DNA of 16,010 nucleotides, from the NCBI GenBank assembly GCA_034178705.1, contig JAXFQY010000050.1, positions 1 to 16,010 on the forward strand, read 5' to 3'. Positions 1 through 7,921 of the stretch are shown piece after piece. How positions within the stretch are numbered: the first letter of the stretch is position 1; each line of letters begins with the position of its first letter. Made by a program: the position numbers and the translations under genes. Source of the stretch: RUG12395 sp034178705. GTDB lineage: Bacteria; Bacillota; Clostridia; Oscillospirales; CAG-272. The notes under the pieces were generated by a model. The model was not told the DNA's origin, did no database searches, and saw only the letters and a program-made list of their open reading frames with translations.

Positions 1-488
1 ATGACACGCAAGAAATAACAGCCCGTATGGAGCTTTTCGACGCCGTATGCAAGCGTATCGTCGAATGTATGCCGGACGGTCTCTCCGATCTCGGAAAATA
101 CCGCTACTTTGCCGCCGTGATAACCGGACGGTGCGAATATGACAGTTCTCTTTCTACAATGAGCCTTCCCTACCCCGCCTATAACGCACTGGTAAACGGC
201 AGTGCGGTGTGTAGCGGCTACGCCTCCGCCATGGAGCATCTTTGCGGCGAAGCAGGTCTTTTCTGCATGCGCACAGACGGCACAAAAGACGGCGGAAACC
301 ATGCGTGGAACCGGATCTGCCTTTCCGGCAGCTATTATTACTGTGATCTGACCGCCGCCGATGCCTCAGCGCCCGGCTCCGATGCGTGGCTTGAATGTAT
401 CGCAATAACCGCAAAGCGCGCAAAGAGCGGAAACTACGTCCCATTCAGGAAGGATATGACGGCTGACGGCACGGACGATATCCGATAA
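1..488 (+). CDS. Transglutaminase-like domain protein, C-terminal part (5' end outside window)
   Basis: The reading frame is open from base 3 through the left edge, so this is the C-terminal part of a longer protein; the ATG at 27 is probably internal. Numbering from that Met, a cysteine-protease/transglutaminase triad is visible: Cys62 in NGSAVCSGYA, His92 in GGNHAWN, and Asp107 in YYYCDLTAAD. The VCSGY...NHAWN...D arrangement is typical of bacterial transglutaminase-like domains, often found in exported or cell-envelope proteins of Clostridia. About 45 hydrophilic residues follow the Asp and end the protein. Any signal peptide or extra domains would lie upstream, outside the window. The substrate cannot be inferred. 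The domain call is firm; the cellular role is unknown. Confidence 0.82.
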   Translation, partial: DTQEITARMELFDAVCKRIVECMPDGLSDLGKYRYFAAVITGRCEYDSSLSTMSLPYPAYNALVNGSAVCSGYASAMEHLCGEAGLFCMRTDGTKDGGNHAWNRICLSGSYYYCDLTAADASAPGSDAWLECIAITAKRAKSGNYVPFRKDMTADGTDDIR

Positions 489-503
489 ACCGCTGCGGTT
501 TTG
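487..503 (+). terminator. Weak hairpin terminator after the transglutaminase-like gene
   Basis: AAACCG (487-492), loop CTG, CGGTTT (496-501), then TTG. The 6-bp stem overlaps the stop codon and the T-tract is short, so it may be a weak intrinsic terminator or chance. Confidence 0.3.
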
Positions 504-524
504 TCATCGGAAGCCGTCAAAAGC

Positions 525-552
525 CATTTTAATTTGAACATTTTAATTTGAA
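525..552. repeat. Perfect 14-bp tandem duplication
   Basis: CATTTTAATTTGAA occurs at 525-538 and again, directly abutting, at 539-552. It lies in the AT-rich non-coding stretch after the transglutaminase-like gene. It looks like a small slippage duplication; no function is evident. Confidence 0.9.
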
Positions 553-700
553 ACAGAGAGTGTTTTTTATCTTCCTAAATAGTGCTGTTTTCGTCAGAAT
601 AGGCAGTTTACAGTATTATTTATCTTCACTTCTTTCTGAAATGTAACCGATGACGAGCCTCCTTTCAGGTAGACACAAATATTTAACAAATAAAAATACG

Positions 701-745
701 AAAAAAGGGCAGAAGGTGCGTAAAATCATCGCACTTTCTGCCCTT
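701..745 (-). terminator. Long hairpin followed by T-run on the minus strand
   Basis: AAGGGCAGAAGGTGCG (705-720) pairs with CGCACTTTCTGCCCTT (730-745) over 16 positions with one G-U wobble; the loop is 9 nt. Read on the minus strand the stem is followed by a T-run (the A-run 701-706), so it should work as an intrinsic terminator for leftward transcription. It would back up the nearer terminator of the tRNA-Gln transcript. On the plus strand it is followed by A's and should not terminate. From 553 to 700 I see nothing recognisable. Confidence 0.65.
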
Positions 746-756
746 AAAAACGGGTA

Positions 757-787
757 CTACAGGGTTCAAATCCTGTCCAAAGCCGTT
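757..787 (+). other. tRNA 3'-end-like remnant (T-arm resemblance)
   Basis: The stretch contains ACAGG-GTTCAAAT-CCTGT followed by CCAAAGCC and a T-run. GGTTCAAATCC is the T-arm/B-box signature, and the 5-bp stem ACAGG/CCTGT is perfect, but the loop is 8 nt rather than 7. There is no matching acceptor 5' strand (GCTTTGG) or anticodon arm upstream, and no CCA. It is not a functional tRNA. It may be a decayed tRNA end or an old attachment-site scar, or a chance resemblance. Confidence 0.35.
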
Positions 788-795
788 TTTTTGAA

Positions 796-916
796 ATGAT
801 ATCTTTTTTTCTGCACTCTGTATCCGCAAACCTCATGGTTGCGAAAAAGCGAGGAAACGCGAGAAAACCCCCGAAATCTCACGATTTCGGGGGTTCGAAG
901 CCATGATATCTTTTTT
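796..916. repeat. Pair of 14-bp direct repeats around the tRNA-Gln terminator
   Basis: ATGATATCTTTTTT occurs at 796-809 and 903-916. The second copy sits between GAAGCCA (897-903) and TGGCTTC (916-922), so it also forms the loop of a 7-bp hairpin. The interval between the copies holds the tRNA-Gln terminator. Origin and role are unknown. Confidence 0.6.
864..893 (-). terminator. Intrinsic terminator of tRNA-Gln
   Basis: CCCCCGAAATC (868-878) and GATTTCGGGGG (883-893) form a perfect 11-bp stem with a TCAC loop. On the minus strand it is followed by TTTT (864-867), about 35 nt downstream of the tRNA 3' end. Confidence 0.8.
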
Positions 917-928
917 GGCTTCACGATA

Positions 929-1002
929 TGGCTGCGGAAGAAGGATTTGAACCCTCACAAACAGAGTCAGAGTCTGCCGTGCTGCCATTACACAATTCCG
1001 CA
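929..1002 (-). tRNA. tRNA-Gln (anticodon CUG)
   Basis: On the minus strand a complete 74-nt cloverleaf with encoded CCA can be folded. The acceptor is TGCGGAA/TTCCGCA with discriminator G. The D-arm is GTG/CAC with a GG-containing loop. The anticodon arm is GCAGA-CTCTGAC-TCTGT, giving anticodon CTG, which reads CAG (Gln). The variable loop is 4 nt, and the T-arm is GAGGG-TTCAAAT-CCTTC. It has its own promoter and terminator and appears to be a single-gene unit. The CUG isoacceptor is usually an extra next to an essential UUG tRNA-Gln, which would be elsewhere in the genome. Confidence 0.96.
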
Positions 1003-1032
1003 ATCTTGCCCCGGTTTTCCGGGACGTTTTGT

Positions 1033-1061
1033 ATTATAGCAGACAAGATTCGACTTGTCAA
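1033..1061 (-). promoter_or_regulatory. Sigma-A promoter of tRNA-Gln
   Basis: On the minus strand TTGACA (1061-1056) and TATAAT (1038-1033) are both perfect consensus, with a 17-nt spacer, pointing at the tRNA. Transcription should start near 1026, about 24 nt before the tRNA. The short leader begins with a small hairpin, CCCGG-AAAA-CCGGG (1023-1010), between the start site and the mature tRNA 5' end. The spacer also holds an inverted repeat GACAAG-ATTCGA-CTTGTC (1042-1059) overlapping the -35. Confidence 0.9.
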
Positions 1062-1236
1062 CACCTTTCGAAAAAATTGTGAACGTTTTTTGAACAAATC
1101 TTTCTTATGCTGATATGGAGCGGCGCAAGAAAGGCTTTCCTTTGGCATAAGTATATGCACAGAGAATCAATCTATGCATTAAACTTTGCGGACGGAGAAC
1201 CCTGTCGGAAAAAGTCTCTTTTCATGCTATACCTTC

Positions 1237-1265
1237 TTGAAAATAGCAAACACGAATGTTATAAT
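1237..1265 (+). promoter_or_regulatory. Sigma-A promoter of the thioesterase gene
   Basis: TTGAAA (1237-1242), a 17-nt spacer and TATAAT (1260-1265), with a TG one base before the -10 (extended -10). Start of transcription is expected near 1272. A second TATAAT at 1294-1299 has no good -35. The 1062-1236 stretch upstream shows no gene I can support. Confidence 0.8.
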
Positions 1266-1349
1266 ACAGTATCAAAAGATCCGTGTATTCTTTTATAATG
1301 AAGAAAACATCAATTAATGCATAAGTATTTTAATTTAATGAGGAATCGT

Positions 1350-1745
1350 GTGAAAAATTTACCTGAAGAAATAACTGCTTTTTTTGCCGGAGACCGTTTT
1401 TCAAATGCTGTAGGGTGCCGAATTGACGAGGTAGGCGATGATTACGCCGTTTGCTCTCTTCCCCTTCAGGATTCGCTGTATAATGCACAACACAGTGTTA
1501 TGGGCGGAGCGATCTTCACTCTGGCGGATTTCTCCTTTGCAGTATGTGCCCATGTTGAAAAGGCGCCTGCGGTTACGGTTTCCGCATCTGTAATTTTTAT
1601 TCATCCGCCGAAAGGAGAACGCATCATTGCTACCGCAAGGATGATCCATTCAGGCAGAACAACCTGCGCCGCTACTGTAGCCCTGACGGACAGTACCGGA
1701 GAAACGGTTGCTACCGTTTCAATTTCAGGGATGTATATCAGCTGA
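1350..1745 (+). CDS. PaaI/YbgC-type hotdog-fold thioesterase
   Basis: The predicted protein of 131 residues has the length and pattern of single-domain PaaI-type acyl-CoA thioesterases: an N-terminal FFAGDRF segment, then NAQHSVMGGAIFTLADFSFAV with the hotdog helix and the Asp (Asp60) expected to be catalytic, then the strand VSASVIFIHPP. Such enzymes hydrolyse acyl- or aryl-CoA thioesters in the cytosol; the substrate here cannot be told. The usual HGG motif reads VMGG, so the His before the Gly pair is Met. I chose GTG 1350 because TGAGG at 1339-1343 lies 6 nt upstream and the protein then begins just before the conserved FF..DRF. An in-frame ATG at 1317 would add 11 residues but lacks a Shine-Dalgarno. 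It appears monocistronic with its own promoter. Confidence 0.85.
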   Translation: MKNLPEEITAFFAGDRFSNAVGCRIDEVGDDYAVCSLPLQDSLYNAQHSVMGGAIFTLADFSFAVCAHVEKAPAVTVSASVIFIHPPKGERIIATARMIHSGRTTCAATVALTDSTGETVATVSISGMYIS

Positions 1746-1815
1746 TGTCTGAATTTTCTCTCCGGAACTCATAAAAATTATTTGTTAAAAAAATATTTTT
1801 TCTTGTCGAAACTTA

Positions 1816-1844
1816 TAGACTTTTTTCTTTTTATGCTGTATAAT
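1816..1844 (+). promoter_or_regulatory. Probable sigma-A promoter of the hydrogenase operon
   Basis: TATAAT (1839-1844) with TAGACT (1816-1821) 17 nt upstream; the -35 matches the consensus at 4 of 6 positions. Start is expected near 1851, giving a leader of about 50 nt with TACC-ATC-GGTA (1854-1864) in it. Just upstream lie an A/T tract (1782-1800) and TCTTGTCGAA (1801-1810), which recurs at the ArsR-type promoter near 13300. The weak -35 suggests control by an activator or repressor; no recognised site was confirmed. Confidence 0.65.
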
Positions 1845-1900
1845 GTTTATGTTTACCATCGGTATACTATAAAATCCTAACAGGAGGATATTATCCCACA

Positions 1901-2398
1901 ATGAAAAAGAAACCGACCACCGTGCAATTCAAGGGAACACATGAGCAGGAGCTTGCGCTTGACAGACTCATTGCTTCCCACAAGGATGATCCCGGTGCTC
2001 TGATGCCCGTGCTTCAGGGTGCGCAGGAAATCTATGGTTACCTTCCGCAGGAGGTTCAGCGTCACATTGCTCTCTCGATGGATATTCCTTTTGAGCAGGT
2101 ATATGGCGTTACAACCTTTTACTCTCAGTTCTCCCTCAACCCCAAAGGTGAAGTCGCCATTGCCGTCTGCCTTGGCACTGCTTGCTATGTAAAAGGCTCC
2201 GGACAGGTGCTTGACAAAATTTCCAGTATCCTTGACCTCCCGGTCGGCGAAACCTCAAAGGACGGAAAATACAGCCTGGAAGCAACCCGCTGCATCGGCG
2301 CATGCGGTCTTGCCCCTGTTATGACTGTCAACGGTGAAGTGTATGGCCGACTCACCGTCTCTCAGGTAGAAGGCATTCTTGCCCCGTATATGGGCTGA
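1901..2398 (+). CDS. hndA: NuoE/HndA-like [2Fe-2S] subunit of NAD-linked [FeFe] hydrogenase
   Basis: This 165-residue protein is a NuoE-family (24-kDa, HydC/HndA) subunit. An N-terminal helical part (residues 15-75, PVLQGAQEIYGYLP...VYGVTTFYSQF) is followed by a thioredoxin-like [2Fe-2S] domain with ligands Cys90, Cys95, Cys131 and Cys135 (C-x4-C and C-x3-C in CLGTACYVKG and RCIGACGLAP). In the trimeric or tetrameric hydrogenases this subunit sits on the flavoprotein and takes part in electron transfer around FMN. It is the first gene of the operon. AGGAGG at 1882-1887 precedes the ATG by an unusually long 13 nt, but no other start fits. The stop is followed one base later by the ATG of the next gene, so translation is probably coupled. 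Confidence 0.95.
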   Translation: MKKKPTTVQFKGTHEQELALDRLIASHKDDPGALMPVLQGAQEIYGYLPQEVQRHIALSMDIPFEQVYGVTTFYSQFSLNPKGEVAIAVCLGTACYVKGSGQVLDKISSILDLPVGETSKDGKYSLEATRCIGACGLAPVMTVNGEVYGRLTVSQVEGILAPYMG

Positions 2399-2399
2399 T

Positions 2400-2933
2400 A
2401 TGCGGCAGCTTTCCGAAAATATCCTTGATATCGCAATGAATTCCGTACGAGCCGGCGCCGGATTGATTTCTGTTACGCTGATAGAAACACCGCCGCTTCT
2501 TACAATCTCAATTCAGGACAACGGGTGCGGAATGTCCGAAGAACAGCTCAAGCGTGTTACCGATCCGTTTTTCACAACCCGAACAACCCGCAAGGTCGGT
2601 CTTGGTCTTCCCTTCTTCAAAATGGAAGCCGAGCAAACCGGAGGTTCGTTCCGGATTGAAAGCAGAATAAACGAAGGTACTACCGTAACTGCTGTTTTTG
2701 ATCAATCGCATATTGATGCGCTTCCGCTCGGGGACATTCCGGAAACGGTAATGACACTCGTCGGTTCCGCAGCAGACAGGGATATCGTATTTACGCATCA
2801 AAAGGAAAAATCCTGTATCCTTTTGGATACACGCGAGCTGAAAAAACAGCTCGACGGTGTTCCGCTCGATACCCCGGAGGTCCTTATATGGATACGTGAA
2901 TATCTTACGGAACAGTATGACGCAGCGCAGTAG
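2400..2933 (+). CDS. GHKL ATP-binding protein (anti-sigma/histidine-kinase-like ATPase) in hydrogenase operon
   Basis: From ATG 2400 the product has 177 residues. Residues 1-100 are a GHKL (HATPase_c) fold: N-box LDIAMNSV (Asn14), G1 box DNGCGM (40-45), FFTT (57-60) and G2 box KVGLGLPF (65-72). There is no dimerisation domain, no phospho-acceptor His and no membrane segment, so it is not a complete sensor kinase. Residues 100-177 are a small tail I do not recognise. The ATG overlaps the end of hndA (stop at 2398) and no clear Shine-Dalgarno is seen, which suggests coupled translation. Genes of this type are known beside clostridial and Thermotoga-like hydrogenase subunits, but as far as I know their role is not established. 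It could act on transcription like an anti-sigma factor, or in assembly or control of the enzyme. Confidence 0.88.
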   Translation: MRQLSENILDIAMNSVRAGAGLISVTLIETPPLLTISIQDNGCGMSEEQLKRVTDPFFTTRTTRKVGLGLPFFKMEAEQTGGSFRIESRINEGTTVTAVFDQSHIDALPLGDIPETVMTLVGSAADRDIVFTHQKEKSCILLDTRELKKQLDGVPLDTPEVLIWIREYLTEQYDAAQ

Positions 2934-2981
2934 GCAATTTACGGAAAAGCATATACGAAAATTAAAATAGGAGAAAAATAC

Positions 2982-3353
2982 ATGAAAACTTTAGCAGAGC
3001 TTTCCGCCATCCGGGACAGGATGAAGGCGCAGGTCGGTTCAAGAAATCATGAAAACGGCGGCACCAAAATTATTGTCGGTATGGCAACCTGCGGAATCGC
3101 AGCAGGTGCGCGTCCGGTTCTCAATGCGTTTGTTGAGGCAGTTGCCGATTCCGGTCTTGAGCATGTTACCGTTTCCCAGACCGGCTGTATCGGTATTTGC
3201 CAGTATGAGCCTGTTGTTGAGGTTCTTGAGCCGGGTAAAGAAAAAGTAACTTATGTCAAAATGACTGCCGAGAAGGCAAAACGGGTCTTTGACGAGCATA
3301 TCAAGGGCGGTAAGGTCGTCACCGAATTCACCATCGGCGCCGCCGCGAAATAA
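2982..3353 (+). CDS. hndB: HndB-like thioredoxin-fold [2Fe-2S] protein
   Basis: The 123-residue product matches the small HndB-type subunit found between the NuoE-like and NuoF-like genes of NAD(P)-linked [FeFe] hydrogenases. It has a short N-terminal helix (LAELSAIRDRMK), the strand IIVGMATCGIAAGAR, and TGCIGICQYEPVVEV. Only three cysteines are present (Cys37, Cys69, Cys73), whereas the thioredoxin-like [2Fe-2S] domains of its neighbours carry four, so a standard four-Cys cluster is not obvious. AGGAG (2969-2973) stands 8 nt before the ATG. The 48-nt gap to the previous gene and 23-nt gap to the next place it in the operon. Its exact role, perhaps electron transfer or a structural subunit, is inferred from context. 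Confidence 0.88.
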   Translation: MKTLAELSAIRDRMKAQVGSRNHENGGTKIIVGMATCGIAAGARPVLNAFVEAVADSGLEHVTVSQTGCIGICQYEPVVEVLEPGKEKVTYVKMTAEKAKRVFDEHIKGGKVVTEFTIGAAAK

Positions 3354-3376
3354 GAGAGAGGAGACAACAGAGAAAG

Positions 3377-5191
3377 ATGTTCAGATCAACTGTTCTCATT
3401 TGCGGCGGTACGGGCTGTAGCTCGTCCGGCAGCGCAAAAATCAAGGATAAAATGATCGAGGAGCTCAAAGCAAACGGTCTTGAAAATGAAGTAAAGGTGG
3501 TCGTAACCGGATGCTTCGGTCTTTGTGCCCTCGGTCCTGTAATGATTGTTTACCCGGAAGGAACTTTTTATTCCCGGATGACGGTCGACCATGTTCCCGA
3601 AATTGTTTCGGAGCATCTGCTCAAGGGGCGCATCGTCAAGCATCTTGCCTATGACGAAACAATCAAGGATGACGAGATCCTTTCCCTGAACAATACGGCC
3701 TTCTACAAGAAGCAGCATCGCGTTGCTCTGCGCAACTGCGGCGTTATCAACCCCGAAAACATTGATGAGTACATCGCTACCGACGGCTATCAGGCCCTTG
3801 GCAAGGTACTGACGGAGATGACCCCCCAGCAGGTTATCGATACGATCAAGGCGTCCGGTCTTCGCGGACGCGGCGGCGCCGGCTTCCCGACCGGTAACAA
3901 GTGGCAGTTTGCCGCAAACCAGCCGAAGGGAAAAAAGTATGTCTGCTGCAACGCCGATGAGGGCGACCCAGGAGCCTTCATGGACCGTTCCATTCTTGAA
4001 GGCGATCCGCATGCGGTAATTGAAGCAATGGCGATTGCCGGATATGCCATCGGTTCTGACGAGGGTTATATTTACGTCCGTGCGGAATATCCGATCGCCG
4101 TTCACCGTCTTGAGGTTGCCATTAAGCAGGCTCGCGAATACGGTCTTCTCGGCAAGGATATCTTCGGAACCGGCTTCAGCTTTGATATCCATCTGCGTCT
4201 CGGCGCCGGTGCCTTTGTCTGCGGTGAGGAAACCGCTTTGATGACGTCCATTGAGGGCAAACGCGGAGAGCCGCGTCCCCGTCCTCCCTTCCCGGCAATC
4301 AAGGGACTTTATGGCAAGCCCTCCATTCTGAACAATGTTGAAACCTATGCCAACATTGCCCAGATCATCCTGAAGGGACCGGAATGGTTCGCTTCCATGG
4401 GTACCCCAAAATCGACCGGCACCAAGGTTTTCGCTCTTGGCGGCAAGATCAAGAACACCGGACTTGTTGAGATCCCGATGGGTACCACCCTACGTGAAAT
4501 TATTGAGGAAATCGGCGGCGGCATCCCCAACGGGAAGAAATTCAAGGCTGCCCAGACAGGAGGACCTTCCGGCGGATGCATTCCCGCAAAGCATCTTGAT
4601 ACACCGATTGATTTTGAAAACCTTGCGGCAATCGGTTCCATCATGGGCTCCGGCGGACTCATCGTTATGGATGAGGACAACTGCATGGTTGATATCGCAA
4701 AATTCTTCCTGGAATTCACGGTTGATGAATCCTGCGGTAAGTGCACGCCGTGCCGTGTCGGCACAGTCCGTATGCTTGAGATCCTGGATAAGATTACAAG
4801 CGGGAATGGCACGCTTGAGGATATCGATAAACTTGAAGAGCTTTGCAACTATGTGAAGTCTGCCTCTCTCTGCGGTCTTGGTCAGACTGCACCGAATCCG
4901 GTTCTCTCCACGCTCAAGTTCTTCCGTGACGAATATATTGCACATGTCGTCGATAAAAAATGTCCCGCTGGTGTTTGTAAGAACCTCATGCATTATGAAA
5001 TCGTCGCCGATAAATGCAAGGGCTGTAAGATGTGTGCAAGAGGATGCCCGGCAGACTGCATTACTGTCAATTCGGACGGAGCAGTTGCACCCGGCGCTAA
5101 GCTTCCGTACCTTGTCATCGACGCTTCCAAGTGTGTCAAGTGCGGCGCTTGTATCTCGACTTGTAAGTTCGGCGCCATCGTGAAGCGCTGA
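3377..5191 (+). CDS. hndC: NuoF/HndC/HydB-like flavin subunit of NAD-linked [FeFe] hydrogenase
   Basis: A 604-residue flavoprotein that exchanges electrons with NAD(H). Domains in order: thioredoxin-like [2Fe-2S] domain (residues 1-85, ligands Cys9, Cys14, Cys46, Cys50); NuoF core with GLRGRGGAGFP (161-171) for FMN/NADH and NADEGDPGAFMDR; CGEETALMTSIEGKRGEPR (282-300); SLBB-type region (about 345-430); [4Fe-4S] site ESCGKCTPCR with Cys453, Cys456, Cys459 and the distant Cys499; and a C-terminal two-cluster ferredoxin domain (Cys547/550/553/557 and Cys586/589/592/596). This is the full architecture of HydB/HndC subunits of electron-bifurcating hydrogenases, longer than respiratory NuoF at both ends. 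GGAG (3360-3363) lies 13 nt before the ATG. Bifurcation with ferredoxin is inferred from family and operon, not shown by the sequence. Confidence 0.96.
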   Translation: MFRSTVLICGGTGCSSSGSAKIKDKMIEELKANGLENEVKVVVTGCFGLCALGPVMIVYPEGTFYSRMTVDHVPEIVSEHLLKGRIVKHLAYDETIKDDEILSLNNTAFYKKQHRVALRNCGVINPENIDEYIATDGYQALGKVLTEMTPQQVIDTIKASGLRGRGGAGFPTGNKWQFAANQPKGKKYVCCNADEGDPGAFMDRSILEGDPHAVIEAMAIAGYAIGSDEGYIYVRAEYPIAVHRLEVAIKQAREYGLLGKDIFGTGFSFDIHLRLGAGAFVCGEETALMTSIEGKRGEPRPRPPFPAIKGLYGKPSILNNVETYANIAQIILKGPEWFASMGTPKSTGTKVFALGGKIKNTGLVEIPMGTTLREIIEEIGGGIPNGKKFKAAQTGGPSGGCIPAKHLDTPIDFENLAAIGSIMGSGGLIVMDEDNCMVDIAKFFLEFTVDESCGKCTPCRVGTVRMLEILDKITSGNGTLEDIDKLEELCNYVKSASLCGLGQTAPNPVLSTLKFFRDEYIAHVVDKKCPAGVCKNLMHYEIVADKCKGCKMCARGCPADCITVNSDGAVAPGAKLPYLVIDASKCVKCGACISTCKFGAIVKR

Positions 5192-5212
5192 GGAAAGGAG
5201 TAACGGAACAAC

Positions 5213-6961
<1,749 letters not shown>

Positions 6962-6972
6962 TCTAAAAAAAC

Positions 6973-7002
6973 CGGAGTCGGGAAATCCCGACTCCGATTT
7001 TT
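6973..7002 (+). terminator. Intrinsic terminator of the hydrogenase operon
   Basis: CGGAGTCGGGA (6973-6983) and TCCCGACTCCG (6986-6996) form a perfect 11-bp stem with a minimal loop, followed by ATTTTT. It starts 12 nt after the hydrogenase stop codon. Confidence 0.92.
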
Positions 7003-7066
7003 ATCACATTTCGCTCAACCGAAACCAAAAAAATTGCGCATGATTTTGCGGTGCCGTAAAACAATT

Positions 7067-7100
7067 ATCCTCCGTATGGTTAAGAGACCATGCGGAGGAT
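7067..7100. other. 14-bp hairpin, possible terminator
   Basis: ATCCTCCGTATGGT (7067-7080) pairs with ACCATGCGGAGGAT (7087-7100) over 14 positions with one wobble; loop TAAGAG. On the plus strand TTGTTT follows, on the minus strand AATTGTTTT. Neither T-tract is ideal. It could terminate leftward transcription from the membrane-protein gene about 200 nt away, or be a structured element of its own. Confidence 0.55.
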
Positions 7101-7296
7101 TTGTTTAGCAGAAATAGCCCCATGGCAGTGCATGGTACGGGACGGGAATCCGAAGTCATGGTGGGGTTTGCCGTAAAAGAATTGGCTCCGTGGGCCCACG
7201 ATACTCTCGACAGGAGTTATATAGAAGTGCGCCCATTCGTTTCCAAAGGGCTTTTGATGCTGACCCTACTCCCAGATAAACCGGAATTTCCAAAGT
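7101..7296. other. Non-coding or decayed stretch with a 12-bp palindrome
   Basis: I recognise no gene here. A frame stays open from a TTG at 7101 to 7358 on the plus strand, but it has no Shine-Dalgarno, overlaps the opposite-strand gene and shows no family I know. CGTGGGCCCACG (7189-7200) is a perfect 12-bp palindrome, and GCCC/GGGC (about 7231-7251) could form another arm. The base composition is clearly more GC-rich than the AT-rich gene to its right. Confidence 0.4.
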
Positions 7297-7731
7297 TCAT
7301 TTTGCATTTCTATATGAAATCAAAATATGACTTGGTGCAAATAATACTGTCGCAATAATCAATAACACTGACCTACTCATAATCCCACTAAAAAGGAACA
7401 AAATTGAAGGAATGATTGAGAGTGCTAACGCTCTAAAAACGCTGCTTTTCTTAAAATAAATAATCCAAGTTGCACAGTAAATCGTTACCAATATGCCATC
7501 TACGATCAGATACAGTGCAAAAGCTTCGTCAGACCACCACCCGAACCAAGTTCCCGGAATATTGATTACCATAAATCCGAAACAACCAAATCTCCCCACT
7601 TGTTCCATAACCTCAACATATTTATTTTTCCACTTAATGTCAAAGCTATCTTTCCACTTAGTCGCAAATATAATATTGGGTATCAAAATGACGACAATAA
7701 AAATCAGTCCAAAAATATTAAACCATTCCAT
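7297..7731 (-). CDS. Small integral membrane protein of unknown function
   Basis: The minus-strand frame from ATG 7731 encodes 144 residues with four hydrophobic segments: roughly IFGLIFIVVILIPNIIFA near the N-terminus, a segment around FGCFGFMVINIPGTWFGWW, ALYLIVDGILVTIYCATWI, and the C-terminal SIIPSILFLF... and SVLLIIATVLFA. I do not recognise the family and assign no function. This start was chosen because TGAGGG (7743-7738) sits about 6 nt upstream; a TTG at 7770 would add 13 residues but has no ribosome site. The gene is visibly more AT-rich in base and codon use (Ile, Phe, Lys, Asn) than its neighbours, which hints at acquisition from elsewhere. No convincing promoter was found. Confidence 0.72.
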   Translation of the reverse strand: MEWFNIFGLIFIVVILIPNIIFATKWKDSFDIKWKNKYVEVMEQVGRFGCFGFMVINIPGTWFGWWSDEAFALYLIVDGILVTIYCATWIIYFKKSSVFRALALSIIPSILFLFSGIMSRSVLLIIATVLFAPSHILISYRNAK

Positions 7732-7810
7732 ATTCGCCCTCAACAAATTCCAGTTTATCTTCTCTTTCAAAGAATATCAGAAAAACTGACTGCTTCACCA
7801 GTTAACATGA

Positions 7811-7851
7811 AGAAACGCCCGAAACATTTCAGAAATCATTCGGGCGTTTCT
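7811..7851 (-). terminator. Terminator at the end of the oad operon
   Basis: AGAAACGCCCGAA (7811-7823) and TTCGGGCGTTTCT (7839-7851) form a perfect 13-bp stem; the 15-nt loop can pair further as ATTT-CAG-AAAT. It lies about 70 nt downstream of oadA. The T-tract on the minus strand is short (TTTCTTC), and on the plus strand it is TTTCTATTTTA, so it may work both ways. Confidence 0.72.
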
Positions 7852-7921
7852 ATTTTACGAGGATCTGCCATACAGGCGCTTTTTTCTTTACGGAATTACG
7901 ACTTCGGGTCTTTTTATTCCC

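Noticed and set aside
921..1160. Minus-strand open frame across tRNA-Gln
   Set aside because: It reads through a tRNA gene and its promoter; not a protein gene.
1107..1298. Small plus-strand frame of 63 codons before the thioesterase gene
   Set aside because: No ribosome site, no family, and it runs through the -35/-10 of the thioesterase promoter.
1782..1799. Possible Rex (NADH/NAD sensor) site before the hydrogenase promoter
   Set aside because: TTGTTAA at 1782-1788 matches one half of the clostridial Rex consensus, but the second half-site TTAACAA is absent; the rest is a plain A/T tract.
3386..4192. Antisense open frame of 268 codons over hndC
   Set aside because: Shadow of a strongly conserved gene; no family, start signal or promoter.
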